Source: Nitrosarchaeum sp.
Lineage (GTDB): Archaea > Thermoproteota > Nitrososphaeria > Nitrososphaerales > Nitrosopumilaceae
Length of the DNA: 58,477 nt
NCBI GenBank assembly: GCA_023264875.1
Contig: JAHFUX010000001.1
Span: forward strand, 28,638-87,114
Direction: 5' to 3'
Below the pieces are notes generated by a model. That model saw nothing but the letters and a program-made list of their open reading frames with translations. It made no database searches and was not told where the DNA came from. Shown here piece after piece: positions 1 through 7,509 of the stretch. The stretch's first letter is position 1. Each line of letters opens with the position of its first letter. The translations under genes were made by a program, and so were the position numbers.

Positions 1-2
1 GA

Positions 3-428
3 GATAGATACTCCAGAGATGATAGAAGTTCAAGATCTAACCAAGATGATTTTAGAACAAGTAAATCTAAAAGTGAAAAATTCCTAAAAAAGACAGAGAG
101 TTTCTATTCTAATGGTTCTGAAAAGTTCTATTCTTCCCTAAAAGAAAAATTATTTGAAATTCTAGGGGGTAAAACATGTTCTAGCTGTGGATTTAAAGAC
201 GAAAGAGCTTTAGGCTTTAATCATATCAACGATGAAGATGCATTTGACAGCATACGCAGGGGAGGATTTGCATCTTCATGGGGTAAGTATATCTCTGAAC
301 CAGAATTAGCCAAGAAAGATTTGAGAGTTCTTTGTTTAAATTGTAATGAGATTAGACAACCACAAGCCAAAACTGAACCCAAAAAAGCAAGAACCTTGAA
401 TAAAAAAAGCAGATACTTTCCTAGATGA
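3..428 (+). CDS. HNH-like zinc protein, 5' truncated by window edge
   Basis: An open frame runs from the first bases of the window to a TGA at 426-428, so the start lies upstream. The visible N-terminal part is rich in Arg, Ser, Asp and Lys and looks disordered. The C-terminal half carries CSSCGF, then FNHI about 15 residues later, then LCLNCN. This C-x2-C / N-H / C-x2-C layout is that of small HNH-type zinc proteins in which the second cysteine pair and the Asn-His core form a treble-clef fold. A basic tail follows. Nuclease activity is an inference from the motif only; it could also be a nucleic-acid-binding zinc protein. The RS/RD-rich extension is unusual for a plain HNH enzyme. Confidence 0.6.
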   Translation, partial: DRYSRDDRSSRSNQDDFRTSKSKSEKFLKKTESFYSNGSEKFYSSLKEKLFEILGGKTCSSCGFKDERALGFNHINDEDAFDSIRRGGFASSWGKYISEPELAKKDLRVLCLNCNEIRQPQAKTEPKKARTLNKKSRYFPR

Positions 429-492
429 TCTCTTCAAAATCATTTTTGAGAATTTATTAACACTTTAATTATAATAATTCTGTTTTAAAACT

Positions 493-576
493 ATGGATAA
501 CGACTTTAAAGCATTAGGGATTAGTCTTATTGTAATGGTCGGAATTGTTGCAATTTATACAATATTTTCAGGTTAA
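493..576 (+). CDS. 27-aa single-pass membrane peptide
   Basis: ATG at 493 opens a 27-residue frame ending in TAA at 574-576. It starts MDNDFKALGISL and then has one hydrophobic segment to the C terminus (IVMVGIVAIYTIF), so it would be a single-span peptide with an acidic outside or inside tip. It lies in the 150-bp gap between the HNH-like gene and a convergent minus-strand pair. Short one-helix proteins of this design are common in these archaea. No function is recognisable. A chance ORF is possible, but the clean acidic-head plus helix architecture argues for a real gene. Confidence 0.45.
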   Translation: MDNDFKALGISLIVMVGIVAIYTIFSG

Positions 577-578
577 TT

Positions 579-860
579 TCATACCTTTACAATTTCTACA
601 TCTTGTTCAAAAACTACAGTGGACACTATTTTGTGTTCTTTATCTATTACTGATTGAATAAAATCTACAAATATCTCCACCTGTGTTTCATCCTTTAGAA
701 GAACACTGTGAGCTGATTTGTCTTTTAATGCAACAACTAATTCATTACCAACTACGTTTAAAATTGCTGTAATGAAAGTCTCGTTTGCATCTTTGATAAA
801 AAGCAAACTAGATAACTTTTGAGCCTCATATTTATCATCGCAACTAACTCTGACTTTCAT
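579..860 (-). CDS. conserved hypothetical protein, trpS partner
   Basis: A 93-residue acidic/hydrophobic alpha-beta protein with no signal peptide or membrane segment. Its ATG overlaps the TGA of trpS in an ATGA junction, so it is translated from the same mRNA. The size, the N-terminal strand beginning MKVRVSC and the central hydrophobic strands recall the small Pcc1-like fold, but no diagnostic residues can be pointed to, so the family is left open. Co-translation with tryptophanyl-tRNA synthetase suggests a tRNA or translation role, which is inference only. Confidence 0.7.
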   Translation of the reverse strand: MKVRVSCDDKYEAQKLSSLLFIKDANETFITAILNVVGNELVVALKDKSAHSVLLKDETQVEIFVDFIQSVIDKEHKIVSTVVFEQDVEIVKV

Positions 861-1969
861 TTATTCTCAAAAAGAAATTGTTCTATCTGATCTTTTGCTT
901 TTTCTCTTTTTACCTGATGAACTGCAAGAAATTCATTTATTTTTTCAATCAAAATTGCTTTTAATTCACCAGTCAACATCTTTCCTGATTTATAATCATC
1001 ATGAATTGATTTCAATTTATTATCATCTGGTTCAAAAAATATTCTAAGATATTGATAAGACACATCAATATCTGGATTTCCGCCAAGTTTTCTATGCTGT
1101 TCAATATCTGATTGACCACCAGAAAATGCATGTTTGTTAATTTTTTTCTTAACTGTATTTGGAGAATCAGTCGTGTAAATAGTCCCATTCTCATCCGAGG
1201 CTGACATTTTTCCTCCAGGTCCAGATAGTCCTGGAATCATAATGTTATGAATTAAAGCTGGTTTTGGTTTTCCGATTTTTGGAGCAATGTCTCTTGTTAA
1301 TCTAAAATGAGGATCTTGATCAACTCCTAAAGGAATCAAAACTGGTTTATCTTCAATAAAACACGGTGCAGATTGTAATGATGTATAAAATATCATGCCA
1401 ATGTTTGTTTCATTTGTAAATCCAAATACTGCCTTTGTATTTGAAAAATTAATTTTTTTTGCTACTTGTGCCGCAATGGGATATAGAGTCTGAATATTTT
1501 TTGTATTGATAATTATTTTTGTGTTATTTGGTTTAAACCCTAATGCAATAAAATCAAGTGCATTTTCATATGCAAATTTACTTGTATCTTCTAAAGTAAG
1601 ATTCTGTTTTGAATAAAATTTTTCATCGTCTGTAAGTTGAAAGTACATATTTACGTCAAATTTGTCTTGAAGCCATTTTGAAAATACCCATGGAACTAAA
1701 TGGCCAATATGCGTATGACCTGATGGTCCTCTACCTGTATACAGGAAAAATTTTTTACCTTTTTCATAATCATCTAAAATTCTATTCATTTCTCTGTGGG
1801 AAAAGAAAATCCCCCTTCTTAACATAAAATGGTCTTCACCTGTTATTTTTCTGATTCTCTTTAGGATCTCCGATGAGATTTTTTCGGTTCCAAATTTTTT
1901 GATTAGTTTATCATAATCTATATCCCCTTCAACATGCCAAGGAGTCACAATAAAGTCGTCAGCTGACAT
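857..1969 (-). CDS. trpS: tryptophan--tRNA ligase
   Basis: Class I synthetase charging tRNA-Trp with tryptophan. The 370-residue length and order fit archaeal/eukaryotic TrpRS: a short N-terminal extension, the HIGH signature at residues 87-90 inside GPSGHTHIGH, a Rossmann core with the LGVDQDPHFRLTRD segment near 215-228, and KMSAS at about 254-258. The start is the ATG 51 bp from the divergently transcribed pheS, so the two synthetase genes share a short intergenic promoter region. The downstream 93-residue gene overlaps the stop by 4 bp. Its substrate tRNA-Trp, with two introns, lies about 8 kb away in this window. Confidence 0.97.
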   Translation of the reverse strand: MSADDFIVTPWHVEGDIDYDKLIKKFGTEKISSEILKRIRKITGEDHFMLRRGIFFSHREMNRILDDYEKGKKFFLYTGRGPSGHTHIGHLVPWVFSKWLQDKFDVNMYFQLTDDEKFYSKQNLTLEDTSKFAYENALDFIALGFKPNNTKIIINTKNIQTLYPIAAQVAKKINFSNTKAVFGFTNETNIGMIFYTSLQSAPCFIEDKPVLIPLGVDQDPHFRLTRDIAPKIGKPKPALIHNIMIPGLSGPGGKMSASDENGTIYTTDSPNTVKKKINKHAFSGGQSDIEQHRKLGGNPDIDVSYQYLRIFFEPDDNKLKSIHDDYKSGKMLTGELKAILIEKINEFLAVHQVKREKAKDQIEQFLFENK

Positions 1970-2020
1970 TCATTTTGACTTAGGTTAAGGTTTAAAAAGT
2001 CTTTTTCAGTCTTTCTGCTG

Positions 2021-3412
2021 ATGTCACAAGTCTTTCATGAAATTGAAAAAAAAATCATCACCTCATTAAAAAACAATCCAAAGCAAACTCCTGAAAATCT
2101 TGAAAAATCTACTAATCTATCCCCTGATCAAATTCGAAGAGGAATAGAGTGGCTTAAACTAAAAGAATTAGCAATTGTGAATGAATCTCAAACCATCAAC
2201 ATATCTCTTGGGAAAAATGGATTAGAATCTTTTCACAAAGGATTGCCTGAAAGAAGATTATATGATTTGCTAAAAAATGAATCAAAAAAGTTGCAAGATC
2301 TCCAAAACGAACTTGGTTCCGTTTTTGGTCCTGCTATTGGCTTGGCAAGAAAAAATAATTGGGTTGATACATCTGAAGATAAAATCTTTCTAAAAAATTA
2401 TCCTTCTGAACTTCCAGGAGAAAAGACTCTAAAACAAATTGGAGAAAATAAAATATCTAAAAGTGAACTCGACATAGATGATTTATCTAGTATTTTGAAA
2501 AGACCTGATTTTATAATCGAGGATATAATTAAGACAAAAGAAATATCATTAACAGAAAATGCCAAATCAATTGAAATAACTACTGGTTCATCAAGCGCAA
2601 TTAATGTTGAATCCAAAGTACCAGATGTATTTGTTGCCAGAACTCATCCTCTTAAAGATACAATTGATGAAATCCGTGAAATCTTTGTTACATTAGGTTT
2701 TACAGAAATTATTGGTAGTATGGCTCAACCTAGCTTTTGGAATTTTGATGCATTGTTTACTCCACAAGATCATCCTGCAAGAGAATTACAAGACACATTT
2801 TATCTTGATGGATTATCTGCAAAAAAAATTGGAACTTCAGAACAAATTAGAAAAATTTCTGAATCTCACAAAAAAAATTGGCGATATTATTGGGACATTA
2901 ATGAGGCAAGAAAAATGGTTCTTCGAACACATACAACATGTGTAACTATCAAACATCTTGCAGACAATAAACCTGATGAGGCTAGAGTATTCTCACTTGG
3001 ACGTGTATTTCGAAATGAAAAAGTAAGTTACAAACATCTTGTGGAATTTAATCAGATTGAAGGTGTTGTAGTTGGCAAAAATGCAACTCTACGTGATTTA
3101 ATGGGAATACAGCGAGAATTTTATAGAAGAATCGGAATCACAAAAATAAAATTTTGGCCAACATTTTTCCCTTACACAGAACCATCTCTCCAAACAATGG
3201 TGTATAATGATAGATTAGAAAAATGGGTAGAGCTATTTGGTATGGGAATTTTTAGACCTGAAGTCACAAAACCACTTGGAATAACTAAACCTGTTCTAGC
3301 TTGGGGCGGAGGTATTGAAAGAATTGCAATGCTAAAATATGGATTAGATGATGTTAGAGAATTTTACAACAATAATTTGAGCTGGTTAAGGAGTGCAACA
3401 AAATGCCAGTAA
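2021..3412 (+). CDS. pheS: phenylalanine--tRNA ligase subunit alpha
   Basis: Catalytic alpha subunit of the (alpha-beta)2 class II PheRS. The 463-residue protein has an N-terminal winged-helix region (about 1-90), as in archaeal/eukaryal PheS, and a C-terminal catalytic domain. Class II motif 2 is around FRNEKVSYKHLVEFNQIEG, and motif 3 is the glycine-rich AWGGGIERIAML near residue 430. The gene overlaps the start of pheT by 10 bp, so the two subunits are made from one mRNA. Nothing is missing compared with the family. Confidence 0.97.
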   Translation: MSQVFHEIEKKIITSLKNNPKQTPENLEKSTNLSPDQIRRGIEWLKLKELAIVNESQTINISLGKNGLESFHKGLPERRLYDLLKNESKKLQDLQNELGSVFGPAIGLARKNNWVDTSEDKIFLKNYPSELPGEKTLKQIGENKISKSELDIDDLSSILKRPDFIIEDIIKTKEISLTENAKSIEITTGSSSAINVESKVPDVFVARTHPLKDTIDEIREIFVTLGFTEIIGSMAQPSFWNFDALFTPQDHPARELQDTFYLDGLSAKKIGTSEQIRKISESHKKNWRYYWDINEARKMVLRTHTTCVTIKHLADNKPDEARVFSLGRVFRNEKVSYKHLVEFNQIEGVVVGKNATLRDLMGIQREFYRRIGITKIKFWPTFFPYTEPSLQTMVYNDRLEKWVELFGMGIFRPEVTKPLGITKPVLAWGGGIERIAMLKYGLDDVREFYNNNLSWLRSATKCQ

Positions 3413-5040
3413 TTGAATTATCTTACTCTAGACTTCAAAAATTACTTGGAAAAGTTTCGAAAAAACAAATTTCCGATTCTCTTCCTTTTCTTGGATTGGA
3501 TATTGAATCTGAAGACAAAGATCTAGTTAGAGTGGAGTATAGTCCCAATAGACCTGATTATTCTACTGATTTAGGAATTGCACTTGGCTTACAGGGTTTG
3601 TTTGGAATTAAAACTGGAGCCATAAAATTAAACATCAAAAAATCAAATGATTATGTAATTCATGTAGAACCATCTGTTACTAAAATCAGACCATTTGTAA
3701 CTGGAATTATTGCAAAAAATGGTAGAATTGATGATATTATAATCAAACAACTGATGGCAATGCAAGAAGACCTTCATTTTGGAATTGGCAGAAAGAGAAA
3801 AAAATCTTCTATTGGAATTCATGATTTAGATAAAATCTCTTTCCCACTGAGATACACTACCGCTAAAAGAGATCATAGATTTGTACCATTAAATTCTGAT
3901 AAGGAACTCACAATATCTGAGATTCTTGATAATACTAATGTGGGTCAAGATTATGGAGCAATTCTTGGAAATTTCCCTCAAGTTCCGCTTATTTTAGATT
4001 CAAAAAAACAAACTGTATCTTTTCCACCAATAATTAATGCTTCAGTAACTACTGTTACAACAAAAACAAAAAACCTCTTTGTTGAAGTCACTGGGATTAA
4101 CAAAGATGATGCAGAAGACATGCTTTCTGTTGTTGCAACCATACTTCAGACTGCTGGGTTTACGCTAGTCTCCACAAAAATTTCTGGTGCTAAAAACACT
4201 TCACCAAAATTAAAACCAAAGAAAATACTGATTAATTCAGTTCTAATCAATCAAATGCTTGGATTGAATCTTACTAATTCTCAGATTATTTCTTCTCTCA
4301 AAAAATCTAGACTGGATGCTACTTTAAAAGGAAAAAATATTGTTTGTAGTATTCCTTCATACCGTTTTGATATATTTGGTCCAATGGATTTAGTTGAAGA
4401 AGTTACCTTAGGTTATGGAATACAAAATTTAGAGCCTATTTTATCTTCATCTCAAACTTTAGGACAAACAAATCCAATATCCATAAAACTAAAATCACTT
4501 AGTCTGATAATGATTGGACTTGGATATACTGAAGCACTCAATTCAAGCTTGACAAGTAAAAGAGTTCTCTATGAGATGATAAACAGAGAACCAATTAATA
4601 TAATCTCAGTATTGGATTCAAAAAGTCAAGAACATACAATTTTGCGAGATTCTATTCTTCCAGGATTATTGGAAAATCTCTCCAGAAATATTCACACATC
4701 TTATCCTCAGAAATTATTTGAGACAGGGACTATTTTTTCTCAAGGAAATCCGATTGATGAAACAACTAGCTTTGCAGGAATCAGTGCACATCAGGATTCA
4801 ACTTTTACTGAAATTAAATCTATTTTACAATCTGCGTTAAAAACTGGATTTGATCTAGACATTGAAACAAAAACCTTTTCACATCCAATTTTTGAGGAAG
4901 GAAGAACAGCTTCGATTTCAGTACACGGTAAGACAATTGGAATTATGGGAGAAATTAATTCAAAAACAATTGAAAACTACAAGATACGTGTTCCTGTAGT
5001 GGGATTTGAAATTTCTCTTTCCGGATTAATATTTGACTGA
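3403..5040 (+). CDS. pheT: phenylalanine--tRNA ligase subunit beta
   Basis: Beta subunit of PheRS, carrying the editing (B3/B4) domain that hydrolyses mischarged Tyr-tRNA-Phe and the class II-like B6/B7 fold. The 545-residue length fits the shorter archaeal/eukaryal type, which lacks the bacterial EMAP-like insertion. The N-terminal VEYSPNRPDYSTDLGIA stretch (about residues 43-60) is typical of archaeal PheT. The start ATG lies inside the last codons of pheS. A T-rich run follows the stop. Confidence 0.95.
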   Translation: MPVIELSYSRLQKLLGKVSKKQISDSLPFLGLDIESEDKDLVRVEYSPNRPDYSTDLGIALGLQGLFGIKTGAIKLNIKKSNDYVIHVEPSVTKIRPFVTGIIAKNGRIDDIIIKQLMAMQEDLHFGIGRKRKKSSIGIHDLDKISFPLRYTTAKRDHRFVPLNSDKELTISEILDNTNVGQDYGAILGNFPQVPLILDSKKQTVSFPPIINASVTTVTTKTKNLFVEVTGINKDDAEDMLSVVATILQTAGFTLVSTKISGAKNTSPKLKPKKILINSVLINQMLGLNLTNSQIISSLKKSRLDATLKGKNIVCSIPSYRFDIFGPMDLVEEVTLGYGIQNLEPILSSSQTLGQTNPISIKLKSLSLIMIGLGYTEALNSSLTSKRVLYEMINREPINIISVLDSKSQEHTILRDSILPGLLENLSRNIHTSYPQKLFETGTIFSQGNPIDETTSFAGISAHQDSTFTEIKSILQSALKTGFDLDIETKTFSHPIFEEGRTASISVHGKTIGIMGEINSKTIENYKIRVPVVGFEISLSGLIFD

Positions 5041-5197
5041 GTTTTTTGATGATTTTGTATTGATCATCTCTGATTGTATCTTTTCTAGTTCTCTTTTCTA
5101 ATTATGCTCACTCCTTTAGAATTTGTGCTTAGTGACTTTGATTCTTTGAGATGTTATAGATCAATGGTTTTTAGCATAGCTAAATCTATACTTAAAC

Positions 5198-5366
5198 GCC
5201 CAAGAGCAGGCACACAGACGGATTAGGATGACGCTGATCGTATTGATACCAATGATTTCTAATTCACCCAGGTGTGCTACAAGATGGGCAACCCCGGTTA
5301 GAAAACCCAAGGAGGTTTAGGCTAAAATTACCAATGATCTTGCGCGAGTCAGAACCGGGGAACATT
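5198..5366 (+). ncRNA. unassigned structured RNA candidate
   Basis: A 370-bp non-coding gap holds a GC-rich island in AT-rich surroundings. GCCC (5198) pairs with GGGC near 5286, GCACAC near 5210 pairs with GTGTGC near 5273, and GGATTAG (5220) pairs with CTAATTC near 5259, giving an arm of about 90 nt. A second arm is closed by CCCCGG (5292) with CCGGGG (5355-5360) and contains AACC/GGTT around CAAGGA. A TATA-like CTATACTTAAA lies near 5186-5195. No ORF is convincing. I could not match it to SRP RNA (no GGAA-type helix 8 with AGCAGCC) or to RNase P (no GAGGAAAGUCC). Strand is inferred from the AT box and flanking genes. Confidence 0.5.
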
Positions 5367-5379
5367 TACAAATTTTCAA

Positions 5380-5389
5380 AAATATAAAA
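5380..5389 (+). promoter_or_regulatory. TATA box for EVE-domain gene
   Basis: AAATATAAAA is centred about 28 nt before the ATG at 5413, the archaeal TATA distance for a leaderless transcript. No Shine-Dalgarno sequence precedes that ATG, which fits. Confidence 0.55.
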
Positions 5390-5412
5390 CATCCCACATG
5401 ATATGATCTAAA

Positions 5413-5832
5413 ATGGTGAACTATTGGTTAGCCAAACAAGAACCAGACGGACCTAGAGGATATAATTTTGAAACTCTAAAAAAAGATAAAAAAACAATTT
5501 GGGATGGAGTTCATAATAATCTAGCACTAAAACATATGCGAACAATGAAAGATGGCGATCTTGTTTTGTTTTATCACACTGGTAATGAGAGACAAGCAGT
5601 TGGTATTATGGAAATAGTTTCAGAACCATATCCTAATCCAAAAGAAGACAATAAACGATTCATTGTAGTTGATGTCAAATATAAAAAATCATTAAAACGA
5701 CCAGTAACTTTAGATGAGATAAAAAAACAGAAAACATTTCAAAATTGGGAACTTGTTCGTATTTCTAGATTATCTGTAATGCCTGTTCCAAAGCATATTT
5801 GGGATACTATTATTGATATTTCTCAAAACTAA
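5413..5832 (+). CDS. EVE domain-containing protein
   Basis: A 139-residue single-domain protein of the EVE/PUA-like fold (Thy28/thymocyte nuclear protein 1 type). It begins MVNYWLAKQEPDG, the typical YWL-K-EP opening with the first strand, followed by WDGVHNNLALKHMRTMKDGD and LVLFYHTGNERQAVGI, matching the W-GVRN-A-N-R-M--GD--FFYHS family pattern. EVE domains bind modified bases in DNA or RNA; the ligand here cannot be read from sequence. The gene stands alone behind the structured RNA candidate, with its own TATA box. Confidence 0.9.
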   Translation: MVNYWLAKQEPDGPRGYNFETLKKDKKTIWDGVHNNLALKHMRTMKDGDLVLFYHTGNERQAVGIMEIVSEPYPNPKEDNKRFIVVDVKYKKSLKRPVTLDEIKKQKTFQNWELVRISRLSVMPVPKHIWDTIIDISQN

Positions 5833-5880
5833 ATTCGGCATAATCGGTTTATTGATATAGTCGATTCATTTAATGAATGC

Positions 5881-6120
5881 ATGGCAACAGCTTATGTTTT
5901 AATAAACTGTGAACTAGGTTCTGAAGAGGCTATTATACAGCAACTCAAGGGTCTAGATGGTGTGAAGGAAGTTCATGGTACTTTCGGAGCATATGATATC
6001 TTGGCCAAGATTGAGTCTGATACTGTTGAAAAACTAAGAGAAACAATTACTTGGAAAATCAGAAAAATTGAGAAGATTCGATCTACACTAACCCTCATGG
6101 GTATAGAAGGCCAATCATAA
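5881..6120 (+). CDS. Lrp/AsnC-type ligand-binding (RAM) domain protein
   Basis: At 79 residues this is a stand-alone RAM domain: beta-alpha-beta-beta-alpha-beta with the pattern YVLINCELGSEEAIIQQL, then VKEVHGTFGAYDILAKIE, the region that forms the effector pocket and oligomer interface in Lrp/AsnC proteins. The helix-turn-helix half is absent, so it does not bind DNA by itself. It probably senses an amino acid or regulates a full-length Lrp partner or an enzyme (inference). It is preceded by a 48-bp gap and followed 18 bp later by an unrelated gene. Confidence 0.88.
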   Translation: MATAYVLINCELGSEEAIIQQLKGLDGVKEVHGTFGAYDILAKIESDTVEKLRETITWKIRKIEKIRSTLTLMGIEGQS

Positions 6121-6138
6121 ACACTCTTTTTTCTTATC

Positions 6139-6702
6139 ATGATTTTACATTTTATTTTTGTTGTAAAAGAAGAGGATCGTGAAAAACGTAAACTAGAATT
6201 TGATTATGTACAACAAATGGCAAATTTTTACAAAGTTTGGATCAAAGAAAAATTTGGTAGAGACTTTGAAATTCAATGTGATGAATTAATTACAAAACCA
6301 AGAAGTCTATTTCAAAAATTAGATACATATACACTCATTAAAGATCATGAACAAAGAGGAACACAAATTTATCATTTCTATCTTTGTCATTTTAAACCGC
6401 TTTGGACTGATTGCACATGTGAAGGATATCATGCTGAAAACTTTGGTATGGTTTGGTGGCAACCTCCAAAAGATCCTTCTGACACATTGTTTCTTGCAGA
6501 AAAAAACTGCACTACTGTTTCCCATGTATTGGCACATGAGCTTTTACGAGCATCAGGACACAAAAAATTCATCGGGATTGTTCATGATATCTGGACCAAA
6601 CATTTCTACGATCAATTACATTTTGAACAATATGGAGCAAACTTTGAAAAAACAGAAGGAAAGCCAATGTTTCTTACAATCGACACATCTAATTTAAAAT
6701 AA
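6139..6702 (+). CDS. hypothetical protein with degenerate metalloprotease-like motif
   Basis: A soluble protein of 187 residues, rich in His, Trp and Cys. Around residues 131-150 it carries LAHELLRASGH followed by IVHD, which resembles a metzincin-like H-E-x-x-H-x-x-G-x-x-H zinc site except that the second histidine is Arg137. H141, H149 and D150 could supply other ligands. A cluster DCTCEGYH (about 91-98) adds two more Cys. There is no signal peptide. Peptidase activity is therefore uncertain: it may be a metal-binding protein or a derived inactive peptidase. The longest overlapping frame (6347-6697) is a shadow. Confidence 0.75.
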   Translation: MILHFIFVVKEEDREKRKLEFDYVQQMANFYKVWIKEKFGRDFEIQCDELITKPRSLFQKLDTYTLIKDHEQRGTQIYHFYLCHFKPLWTDCTCEGYHAENFGMVWWQPPKDPSDTLFLAEKNCTTVSHVLAHELLRASGHKKFIGIVHDIWTKHFYDQLHFEQYGANFEKTEGKPMFLTIDTSNLK

Positions 6703-6720
6703 ATTTTCTCTAAATTGAAA

Positions 6721-7353
6721 TTAACACTTTGTTACTGAATAAATATTATTTTCAAAATTTGCAGTCTTGAAATCAAGTTTATTTTCAGTATCATGTGTTC
6801 TGGATTTGCTCAAGTTTTCAAGCTCAACTAAAGCATCGCCTCTAAATCCTACTGAAGAACCATAAATTGCATCGCTTAACATAGTTCCATGATCTCCTTT
6901 CTTAATGTCATCAACCATCTCATAGAATCGTATGGTTTCTTTTTTGTTTACAGGGTTTCCAATTGCTTTGTTATGTGCAACTGCAATGTACATTCCATTA
7001 TTTTTAACCGCGACAGGAATTTTATGATTTGTTCCACTGGCTCCTGGAATTGCTTCATTTACTAAAACCTCACATTTATGATACATGCTAGAAACATATG
7101 CATAGAATCTATACTGTGCATATTTCCCTGCGTTATCTTCCTCACATCCAACGAATACTTTATGTAAAAGTTCTAAGGCCTCGTCATTCATACTTTGTAA
7201 TCTATCGTCTATTCTTCCTCTTTCTAGAAGATCTGATTTACATTCTTTTGAAATTAATACTAAAATGAAATCTGGCAAATTATAATTTTTTAGAGCAGCA
7301 ACATATGCCCCTGCTTGTGACATTCCAAATTTTGGAAAACCCTTATTGACCAT
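6721..7353 (-). CDS. conserved hypothetical protein
   Basis: A soluble 210-residue protein without signal peptide or membrane helix. I do not recognise the family. It contains an HKIPVAVKNNGMYIAVAHNKA segment in the middle and a DDIKKGDHGTMLSDAIYGSS segment after it, conserved-looking strand/loop stretches that might form an enzyme active site. A TATA-like element on the minus strand (TTTATAATTG, about 7393-7402) sits some 40-50 bp before the ATG. It is convergent with the preceding gene and divergent from aconitase. Confidence 0.7.
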   Translation of the reverse strand: MVNKGFPKFGMSQAGAYVAALKNYNLPDFILVLISKECKSDLLERGRIDDRLQSMNDEALELLHKVFVGCEEDNAGKYAQYRFYAYVSSMYHKCEVLVNEAIPGASGTNHKIPVAVKNNGMYIAVAHNKAIGNPVNKKETIRFYEMVDDIKKGDHGTMLSDAIYGSSVGFRGDALVELENLSKSRTHDTENKLDFKTANFENNIYSVTKC

Positions 7354-7457
7354 CTAAACACCTTAATTTAGAATATTTGTAACTCCCCAACAATCAATTA
7401 TAAAGCTGCTTTTAGTTTATAATTGTTCAGAAATTAACACGCCTATCATAATGTTTA

Positions 7458-7477
7458 TTGCAATTTTTGAATTGCAA
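7458..7477. repeat. inverted repeat upstream of aconitase
   Basis: TTGCAAT and ATTGCAA are perfect complements separated by 6 nt (TTTTTGA). The element lies 33-52 bp before the GTG start of aconitase, in the position of a TATA/BRE-proximal operator. Confidence 0.5.
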
Positions 7478-7489
7478 ATATTAAATTCC

Positions 7490-7502
7490 GGTTAAATTAA
7501 CC
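7490..7502. promoter_or_regulatory. palindromic operator candidate before aconitase
   Basis: GGTTAAATTAACC is a perfect 13-bp palindrome ending 7 bp before the GTG start. Such a position would block the initiation complex or the start of transcription. The regulator is unknown. Confidence 0.45.
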
Positions 7503-7509
7503 GAATGAT

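Noticed and set aside
5044-5075. C/D-box sRNA starting with TGATGAT and followed by CTGA after 5040
   Set aside because: One C-like and one D-like box occur by chance in AT-rich DNA; there is no second box pair or terminal stem.
5198-5366. Assignment of the structured RNA as SRP RNA or RNase P RNA
   Set aside because: No SRP helix-8 GGAA/AGCAGCC pattern and no RNase P P4 element (GAGGAAAGUCC) could be found in either orientation; left unassigned rather than forced.
6347-6697. 116-residue plus-strand frame inside the metalloprotease-like gene
   Set aside because: It overlaps entirely another frame with better composition and motif; no start context.
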